Below the pieces are notes generated by a model. It saw nothing but the letters and a program-made list of their open reading frames with translations, made no database searches and was not told the DNA's origin. The position numbers and the translations under genes were made by a program. A stretch of 35,452 nucleotides of DNA from positions 1 through 35,452 of the IMG/VR virus record IMGVR_UViG_3300038701_000272; one strand, 5' to 3'. Every line of letters starts with the position of its first letter. Position 1 is the first letter of the stretch. Below, in pieces: positions 30,104-35,452 of this stretch. Origin of the DNA: a virus.

Positions 30104-31319
30104 TCAAGTCCAACTCCATCTGACCGCCCATCGGAACCGTCGCACCTTGGATCATCAGGCTATTGCCCTCCGGGCGGGGGCCGAGGTTCTCGATGTCGCG
30201 CACCTCATTAGGCGTGCGGATACCGTTCTGGATCGACGCCGCGTGCGCCTCCATCCGGGTTTTGAAGTCGCCTCGCAGAAGCCCATCGACGTTGAACTCG
30301 ACGTAGTTGCGACTAGTGCGCGGAAACAGCTTCAGGTTCAATTCGTGTTCGAACTGCTCAATCCACCGCTTCAGCGTGTGCTTGACGAAATGCAAATCCT
30401 GCTGCTCGGTGTTGGCAAAGGTTCCGTGAGTGAGGTCTTGCAGGAACACGGGCGGCAAGCTGTAGATGCGGGCGATCTGCTCAATGCTGAAACGCTGCAA
30501 CTCAATCAGTTGCATCTGCTCAGGGTTAAACCCAACGGGCTTCAATTCGTGGCCCATCGGAATGGCCATCACCGGCTTGCCCTCGCGCGCCAGCTTGACG
30601 GTCGTGTTGGCGACATCCGTAGATGCCCGAGCCGCCGCCGCACCCGACTGAAACGGGCCTTGCAGCGTCATGGGCGGGATGCCGCCAGACTGGAAAGCCT
30701 TGGAGCCGTATTTGGTCGCCGCAATCGCTAGGCCAATGGCGTCCTTGTTTGTGACGATGGGGCCTCGGCTGTCTAGCTGGTTCGGCTTGAGCATGAACGG
30801 AATGTCGATGACCTCACTGGCCTCGTATTTCATGCCCTTGTATGTGTAGACCCTCACCAGCTTGCGGTCGCGGTAGACGTGATCGACGCGGGTGTGATGC
30901 GGATCAAGCGGCCAGATGTTAACGATCTGGTTTCCGTTGTTGCGCTCGATGTAAGAGATGCCGCGCCCGCCGGTGAAGACCTGATCGAATACGTATTTCC
31001 GCCATTCGAACGATGACATCTCATCGTTGGCAATGTCGTGCAGGATGCGCGGCAGGGTGCCAGTCTCAACCCGCTCGCGGCCATCTTTCGTCTTGCGGTA
31101 GACATGCAGCGGGAGACCGGCAAGCGTGCCACTCAGGAAATTGACCGCCGACCAGATCGCGGGAACGCCCAACGCCGTCTCAACGTTGACGTTGATGCCA
31201 GCCTCCGACAGACCGCCACCCCACCCCATAACCTGCAAGAAATCCTCCGCAGAAACCGGAGCATTCGGGTTTTCAAGGTTGCGGGCCTCCGGCTTTCGGA
31301 AGCTGTCAAAGATGCCCAT
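30087..31319 (-). CDS. Portal protein (HK97 family)
   Basis: A 410-residue portal. It starts GIFDSFRKPE; core motifs are TALGVPAIWSAVNFLSGTLA, LPLHVYRKT, then FNPEQMQLIELQRFSIEQI followed by ARIYSLPPVFLQDL, typical of the HK97 portal family. The ATG at 31319 is preferred over 31355, although both have weak ribosome binding sites. It forms the dodecameric DNA channel at the capsid vertex and docks the terminase. Confidence 0.93.
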   Translation of the reverse strand: MGIFDSFRKPEARNLENPNAPVSAEDFLQVMGWGGGLSEAGINVNVETALGVPAIWSAVNFLSGTLAGLPLHVYRKTKDGRERVETGTLPRILHDIANDEMSSFEWRKYVFDQVFTGGRGISYIERNNGNQIVNIWPLDPHHTRVDHVYRDRKLVRVYTYKGMKYEASEVIDIPFMLKPNQLDSRGPIVTNKDAIGLAIAATKYGSKAFQSGGIPPMTLQGPFQSGAAAARASTDVANTTVKLAREGKPVMAIPMGHELKPVGFNPEQMQLIELQRFSIEQIARIYSLPPVFLQDLTHGTFANTEQQDLHFVKHTLKRWIEQFEHELNLKLFPRTSRNYVEFNVDGLLRGDFKTRMEAHAASIQNGIRTPNEVRDIENLGPRPEGNSLMIQGATVPMGGQMELDLNADTN

Positions 31320-31393
31320 CAGGTCCGATCCACGCGCATGGTTTGCGCGGATCATAGCCTATAAGCGGTTGCATGTGAAGGGCCGCAACATTG

Positions 31394-31690
31394 GACCTTC
31401 ACATGCCACACCTAGCCCGACCTCACCTAGACCGACAGGCCCCGCCTAGACGCACCCCGCCCGGCCATAGCTCACCGGACCTTGCCCCGACCGCCATGCC
31501 AGACCTCGCCAAGCCCTGCCACGCCTTGACCGCCTCGCCGCGCCATGCCTCGCCATGCCTCGCCTCACCCAGACCGCCGCGCCGTGCCGTGCCTGTCCAG
31601 ATCATTCCTGGCCACGACCGCCATGCCTGACCGTGCCTCGCCACGCCGCGCCACACCACGCCAAACCTCGACCGCCTTACCTTGACCAGC
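31394..31690 (-). repeat. Punctuated pentanucleotide array A
   Basis: The gap between portal and the 164-residue gene. On the plus strand it reads GACCGCC, then n pentamers of the form NNNCC (mostly NNGCC), then two bases, then GACCGCC again. Heptamers begin at 31430 (as GACCGAC), 31489, 31528, 31572, 31616, 31670 and 31684 (GACCAGC), giving n = 10, 6, 7, 7, 9 and 1. On the coding strand this is (GGNNN)n broken by GGCGGTC. No CDS is credible here; apparent ORFs are repetitive G/A/R/W peptides. Confidence 0.9.
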
Positions 31691-31695
31691 GCGCC

Positions 31696-32190
31696 CTATG
31701 CGGACTGCGCCACGCTCGCATCCTCGGATGCGGCGATTTCCTCAATAACCGACAGATCAACGCCGACCTGCTCAAACGCGCCGCGATACCGCGCCAGCCA
31801 GCCTCGCAAAGCCGTCGCACCCTGACGCCGCAGTTCTGCAACCTGCGCGCCGTCCTGCGGATCAACCGGCAGATAGCCGCCGCCGTCCTTGCGGCCTGAC
31901 ATGGGCGATACATAAGCCGGATATTCCCGCGTCGTGACCGCCACCACGTTAGCCTCGGTCTGCTCCTGCCGCGCCACGATGCGAAGGCCAGAAGCCATCC
32001 TCCGGGCCAGAGCGATCCGGTGCTGCCGCGCTGCCTCTGCGTCGGCCATGCCGTAGAACAGATCGTAAGCCTCGTGATCCGGCTTGTCCGCAAGCCAGTC
32101 TATGAACTCAGACGGCACAAACATGTTGCGCCCGCTTTCGGCAAGGTATCCGTCGATGATCCTCTGCCGATCCTTTGCTTTGAAAGCCAT
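31696..32190 (-). CDS. Conserved hypothetical protein between arrays (164 aa)
   Basis: A 164-residue soluble protein. FKAKDRQRIIDGYLAESG and FVPSEFIDWLADKPDHEAYD at the N terminus, then MASGLRIVARQE. I recall similar proteins near terminase and portal genes in other alphaproteobacterial phages, but no function. GGAGGAA before the ATG at 32190 decides the start; a start near 32469 would translate the repeat array into low-complexity peptide. Both flanks are pentanucleotide arrays. Confidence 0.72.
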   Translation of the reverse strand: MAFKAKDRQRIIDGYLAESGRNMFVPSEFIDWLADKPDHEAYDLFYGMADAEAARQHRIALARRMASGLRIVARQEQTEANVVAVTTREYPAYVSPMSGRKDGGGYLPVDPQDGAQVAELRRQGATALRGWLARYRGAFEQVGVDLSVIEEIAASEDASVAQSA

Positions 32191-32212
32191 TGCTTCCTCC
32201 ATTGTTGATGTT

Positions 32213-32429
32213 GACCGCCTAGCCCGACCGCGCCGAGCCACGCCGCGCCGCGCCTCACCTAGACCGCCCTGCCGAGCCCCGATCTGCCGAGCCACGCCTT
32301 GACCGCCATGCCACAACTCGCCAATCCGAGCCACGCCTTGCCGTATCATACCACGACCGCCATGCCGTTCCGTGCCTCTCCGAGCCGTGCCTCGCCAGAC
32401 CGCGCCACGACCGCCTTTCCGTGACCGCG
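32213..32429 (-). repeat. Punctuated pentanucleotide array B
   Basis: Same design as array A, in the gap between the 252-residue gene (stop 32459) and the 164-residue gene (start 32190). Heptamers GACCGCC begin at 32213, 32262, 32301, 32355, 32409 and 32423 (as GACCGCG), with n = 8, 6, 9, 9 and 1 NNNCC pentamers plus two bases between them. The array ends on the same side as array A with a single-pentamer unit. GACCGCCATGCC occurs twice here and twice in array A. Confidence 0.9.
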
Positions 32430-32458
32430 AGGGGCGACCGTAGCCGCCCCCGCCAATA

Positions 32459-33217
32459 TCAAGCCGCACGGCGCTCGCGCTCTTCTTCCAGAAGCGCCAT
32501 CAGTTCCGCCGTTTCGTCGTCGGCCATCTCGGGATTGTCCAGCGCGTGCTGCTGCACGTCGCGGCCCTCTTGCGTGACCTCATCCCAGTAGTCCTGCCAG
32601 TCGCCCAGATCATCGCCAGCCACCGCGAACGTCCCGTAGCTGCCGCGACCCTTTTCCTGCCGGAAGTCACCGATGCCGACGATGACCCCGGCGTTCGACA
32701 GAAGGGACACAATCGCATGAACCGAAAGCGTCGGCTGGACGAAGGCAATGTCCACCTCAGCGCACCAGCGGGGCAGGAAAGCCCGCGTCCGAACATCCGG
32801 CGTTTTATTCATGTCGGCTGACCGCACCACGTCCATCTTGAGATACGGCTTGCCCCACATCTTGATCTTCTGCTCGGGCAGGAAGATCAGACGCTGGACG
32901 CTCGACTTGGTAACGCCGGGCGTCTCCAGCGCCGCCGTTGCCATCGCACCCTTCACGCCCGGAGCGGGGAAGCCCAGAAGCGTCGGGCCACCCGGCAGGC
33001 GGTAAACGCTATCGTAAAACTCGACTTCGGGGTTGTGCTTCAGCTCTTTCCGCTCGGCTGCGGTCTTCTTGCCGCCGCCGATCAGCAGCGACCGCTTCGC
33101 CTTCGCGCTCATCGCGTTGAAGTAAAAGGGCGTGTTGCCGATCAACTTCAACGTCACACGCCCTTGCTTGAGAGCGTCGATGTGAAGCGTGCCAGCTTCT
33201 GCTTTTTTGACTGCCAT
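32459..33217 (-). CDS. Conserved hypothetical protein (252 aa)
   Basis: A 252-residue protein of unknown function. VTLKLIGNTPFYFNAMS, then PTLLGFPAPGVKGAMATAA and VTKSSVQRLIFLPEQKIKMW suggest a beta-rich fold with a glycine-rich loop. The C terminus is strongly acidic and helical (MADDETAELMALLEEERERR). GAGG lies 9 bases before the ATG at 33217; earlier ATGs are too close to it. Placed after large terminase and before array B. It and the 164-residue gene look like a conserved pair. Confidence 0.7.
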   Translation of the reverse strand: MAVKKAEAGTLHIDALKQGRVTLKLIGNTPFYFNAMSAKAKRSLLIGGGKKTAAERKELKHNPEVEFYDSVYRLPGGPTLLGFPAPGVKGAMATAALETPGVTKSSVQRLIFLPEQKIKMWGKPYLKMDVVRSADMNKTPDVRTRAFLPRWCAEVDIAFVQPTLSVHAIVSLLSNAGVIVGIGDFRQEKGRGSYGTFAVAGDDLGDWQDYWDEVTQEGRDVQQHALDNPEMADDETAELMALLEEERERRAA

Positions 33218-33259
33218 TGCGTGCATCCTCGCATTGCAGATGCACGTCGCTTGTCGCAT

Positions 33260-33394
33260 TATGCGGCAAGATCAACCGTGCATCCCGGTTGGTTAGGGCC
33301 GGTCGTAGGGGCTGCCACCCCTCCCGGCCCGAACAATAAACATCAGACACTATTTTTCCGCAACACCTAATTTTCCACAAGGCGCATTTTTCTT
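33260..33394. other. Gap after large terminase with a nested GC-rich hairpin
   Basis: GGGCCGG (33296-33302) pairs with CCGGCCC (33324-33330), and inside it AGGGG (33307-33311) pairs with CCCCT (33318-33322). No T tract follows on either strand, so this is not a standard terminator. The neighbouring AT-rich stretch (33340-33390) could hold a leftward promoter, for example TTGTGG or TTGCGG followed by A/T-rich -10-like boxes, but none is convincing. Confidence 0.4.
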
Positions 33395-34912
33395 TCACTC
33401 CGCCGCCAGCGTAAAGCTAGGATCATCCCACGGCGAAGCCGCAGGCGGGGCTTCATCGCTCGCCTCGGCCCCCAGCGCCATCGCAAGCGCGACAAGCCCG
33501 TCGATCTTCCCAACCGACTTGGCCTTCGTCAGCTTGCGGTTGCCCGCAGGGTCGCGCTCGATCACGGCATTGGCCGCGCACATGTTCAGGATCGGATTGC
33601 CCCCGTGACGCAGCTTGCGCTCGGCCACCAGCCGCTCCAACTTGTCAACCGCAGGGGCCATGTCCTTAAAGCCCTGACCGAACGGGGCCATCGGTATCGC
33701 CGCGCCTATCGCGTCCAGTTCCCGCTGGAAGTCGTTAATCCGCCAGCGGTCATAAGCCAGCATCTGCACCTGATACCGCTCCGCCGCCTCGGCCACATGC
33801 CGCGCGACAATCGCAGGCACGATCACAGGGCCGTCAATCAGCGTCAGGAACCCTTGATCGGCCCAGAGGTCATAAGGAACCTTCTCGGCCTTGGCCTTCT
33901 CTCGGATGCCCTCAGCAGGCAGGAAAAACTGCGGGATGATCTGATAGTCGCCTCCATACGGAAAGGCCATCACAAACGCCGTCAAGTCGCGGCTGGCCGA
34001 CAGATCAAGGCCCGCATAACAGACCGCACCGGCCTCCACATCCGGCTCGCCCGCGTTCGCCTCCCATTCCGTGCGGTTCAGGAACGGGCTAACCGCCTCG
34101 ATACGCTGGTTCAGATACAGCCATCGGAAACTAGCCTCTTTCGCCGGAAGCCGCGCGGCCTGCTTGGCGAAATCCTCCATGTCCCGCAAACTGCGAAACT
34201 CGCCCAGCGCCGGGTTCGCAGCCTTCCACGCATCCCGGTCCATCACCTCGCAATTCTCCGGCGCGGTGTAGACATGGCTGACGATCCGCCTGTCCTTGGC
34301 GTTCTTCGCGTCATCCAGCCAGATCGAAAACAAATCCCCATCCGTCGCCGCCTGCGTGCTGATCGCAATCAACAGCGGATCATCATGCGCGCCCTGCGCC
34401 GTCTCGATAGCCTCCACAAACGCATCCATAGGGCCGCGCACCTGCCCCACCTCGTCCAAGATCGCCAAGACAGGCGACAGACCATGCGCCGTGCCAGCCT
34501 CTGCCGAGATCGCCTTATACTCCACATTCATCGGAAGGCCGATCAGCATCTTCTGCGACGGCACGATGCGAATGATCTTCGACAGTTCCGGCGAAAGCCG
34601 AACCATCTTCTCGGCCAGCTTGAAGACCAGCGCCGCCTGATCTCGGCTTCGCGCGCCGCTGATGATCTGGCTATTCAGTCGCGCTTCCGGCCCGACAATA
34701 TGCGCTAGCAAGATGCCAGCGATCAGCGCCGACTTCCCGTTCTTGCGCGCAACCGACAGATAAGCGCGGCTCGTGCCTTTCGGGTTATCGTAAATGTCGA
34801 GAATGAACTGGCGCTGAAACGCCATAAGCCTCAGCGGCTTGCCTACGCTCTTACCCTCCGGGACCAGACAGAACCGCTCCACAAAGGCACAGACACGCTC
34901 GCCTCTCGTCAC
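33395..34912 (-). CDS. Terminase large subunit
   Basis: A 505-residue packaging ATPase/nuclease. Walker A is SVARKNGKS (53-61), Walker B LAILDE (149-154). The RNase H-like nuclease domain begins at YAGLDLSASRDL, with D303 and D309 visible, consistent with the HK97 TerL group. The GTG at 34912 overlaps the small subunit stop as GTGA. It cuts concatemeric DNA and pumps it into the prohead through the portal. Confidence 0.95.
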   Translation of the reverse strand: MTRGERVCAFVERFCLVPEGKSVGKPLRLMAFQRQFILDIYDNPKGTSRAYLSVARKNGKSALIAGILLAHIVGPEARLNSQIISGARSRDQAALVFKLAEKMVRLSPELSKIIRIVPSQKMLIGLPMNVEYKAISAEAGTAHGLSPVLAILDEVGQVRGPMDAFVEAIETAQGAHDDPLLIAISTQAATDGDLFSIWLDDAKNAKDRRIVSHVYTAPENCEVMDRDAWKAANPALGEFRSLRDMEDFAKQAARLPAKEASFRWLYLNQRIEAVSPFLNRTEWEANAGEPDVEAGAVCYAGLDLSASRDLTAFVMAFPYGGDYQIIPQFFLPAEGIREKAKAEKVPYDLWADQGFLTLIDGPVIVPAIVARHVAEAAERYQVQMLAYDRWRINDFQRELDAIGAAIPMAPFGQGFKDMAPAVDKLERLVAERKLRHGGNPILNMCAANAVIERDPAGNRKLTKAKSVGKIDGLVALAMALGAEASDEAPPAASPWDDPSFTLAAE

Positions 34913-35373
34913 TGCGGCCTCGCCAGAAGATCATCCTCCAATGGGTTCTGCGCCTCAATATCCTTCGCCATTGTCCGACGCTTCGCAACGTCCCGCGCTT
35001 CTCCGCCTTGCGCGCGCGCGTGTAGACCTAAACTGCGACGGAACGAAAGAATGTTTCCGGCGTGCATTTGAATAGCCGTCTTTCGAGGATTGATAACCGG
35101 CGTGCCTCGATCAGACTTCGCCACCGAACCCTCCTCGCGCATAAGCCGCTGCTCATTCTCAAGGTCGCGCATCGTGCGCGCCAGCATAGCCGCAATCTCC
35201 AACTGGTGCGCCGTCCATTCGCTCCGCGCGAATTCCTCGATCACGTTGGCGAAGAACGGAATATCCACATCATCCAGAGGAACCGTGCTGGGCGGATTGA
35301 TCGCCTTGGTCGCCTGAGACATCACCCTCACCTGCTCTGACGCGCTGTCGATGCGTTTCTTTCTGCCTGCCAT
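34909..35373 (-). CDS. Terminase small subunit
   Basis: A 154-residue DNA-recognition subunit. The N terminus is basic (GRKKRIDSASEQVR); a helical central part (EWTAHQLEIAAMLARTMRD, NEQRLMREEG) resembles the oligomerisation core of P27-like small terminases, and NPRKTAIQMHAGNI then SFRRSLGLHAR is a known segment of that family. GGAGG precedes the ATG at 35373. First gene of the late operon. Confidence 0.85.
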   Translation of the reverse strand: MAGRKKRIDSASEQVRVMSQATKAINPPSTVPLDDVDIPFFANVIEEFARSEWTAHQLEIAAMLARTMRDLENEQRLMREEGSVAKSDRGTPVINPRKTAIQMHAGNILSFRRSLGLHARAQGGEARDVAKRRTMAKDIEAQNPLEDDLLARPQ

Positions 35374-35452
35374 TTCAACCTCCGAAATCTGAGTTAGCAG
35401 AAAAATATGAGTTCGCGCGCCGTCCTCTCTTATTCTTTTTTTCCTCTCTCTC
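35374..35452. other. Leader of small terminase gene and genome end (possible cos region)
   Basis: The last 79 bases hold the terS ribosome binding site and an AT-rich stretch, then end in a pyrimidine run CCTCTCTCTC. The first bases of the window begin AGAGAGGGAGG, so a circular joint would form a dyad centred on the joint. TTCGCGCGCCG is present at both ends (13-23 and 35412-35422). These may be cos-related features or contig-end artefacts. Confidence 0.4.

Larger units (their letters stand above)
1..35452. mobile_element. Complete or near-complete siphophage genome
   Basis: The window holds one full set of phage modules: terminase, portal, protease, capsid, connectors, tail, fibres, lysis, replication, methylase and HNH. 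No host gene is recognisable at either edge. Nearly all genes are on the minus strand, with one divergent plus-strand block at 10561-12887. The two ends are the HNH gene (position 69) and the small terminase gene (35373). Joined in a circle these two genes would be adjacent, which is the common HNH-terS-terL order of cos-type phages. No integrase or partition gene was found, so lysogeny by integration is not supported. The host is inferred to be a GC-rich alphaproteobacterium from the GTA-like tail proteins. Confidence 0.85.

Noticed and set aside
31394-32429. Repeats as a CRISPR array
   Set aside because: The repeated unit is 5-7 bp with degenerate pentamers; there are no 23-47-bp conserved repeats or unique spacers and no cas genes.
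32191-32469. N-terminal extension of the 164-aa gene through array B
   Set aside because: It would encode low-complexity G/R/A peptide produced by the 5-bp repeats, and a strong ribosome binding site supports the start at 32190.
33296-33330. Nested hairpin as a rho-independent terminator of the terminase genes
   Set aside because: No T tract follows the stem on either strand.
13-35422. TTCGCGCGCCG direct repeat as an att site
   Set aside because: It is only 11 bp, GC-rich, and there is no integrase; it may be chance or linked to packaging ends.

Overview
The window reads as one complete or nearly complete siphovirus genome (tailed phage, HK97-type head, long non-contractile tail). The host is probably a GC-rich alphaproteobacterium, most likely Rhodobacterales. 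Support for the host is the GC-rich sequence, the GTA-like (gene transfer agent) tail assembly chaperone and tail gene order, and the style of the small genes. No tRNA, rRNA, integrase or bacterial housekeeping gene is visible. Almost every gene is on the minus strand, so the map is best read from high to low coordinates.

Late region, 35373 down to 12932 (minus): small and large terminase; a two-gene unknown block embedded in unusual pentanucleotide repeat arrays; portal; prohead protease with an N-terminal extension; HK97-like major capsid protein; head-tail connector, adaptor, gp10-like and DUF3168 proteins; tail tube; tail assembly chaperone with a -1 frameshift product; tape measure; tail-tip proteins; a GNAT acetyltransferase; a J-like tail-tip protein; tail fibres; a receptor-binding protein that is the target of a diversity-generating retroelement (DGR); then a lysis cassette (membrane protein, amidase endolysin, holin candidate, overlapping spanin pair). 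A rho-independent terminator for this operon lies inside the 3' end of the convergent plus-strand gene.

Early and replication region, 10467 down to 69 (minus): Cro-like regulator, small membrane protein, PP-loop (PAPS-reductase-like) enzyme, two small proteins (one DUF6378), RusA resolvase, PD-(D/E)XK exonuclease, a possible ssDNA-binding protein, a primase-helicase fusion, several small genes, an SNF2-like helicase, a DNA methyltransferase and an HNH endonuclease. If the ends are joined, HNH lies just upstream of the small terminase, the usual order at a cos site.

Plus-strand block, 10561 to 12887: seven or so small, tightly coupled genes of unknown function. They diverge from the Cro-like gene across a 93-bp operator region. 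They include a protein with eleven FxGG-type pentapeptide repeats and a protein with a long alanine-rich tract.

The two most interesting items are: (1) a DGR in which a 125-bp variable repeat and template repeat differ at 26 of 36 template adenines but only 1 of 89 other positions, while the reverse transcriptase is absent except for a probable C-terminal remnant; and (2) two intergenic arrays made of degenerate GGNNN pentamers punctuated by GGCGGTC heptamers at intervals that are all 5n+9 bp, with no family I can name.
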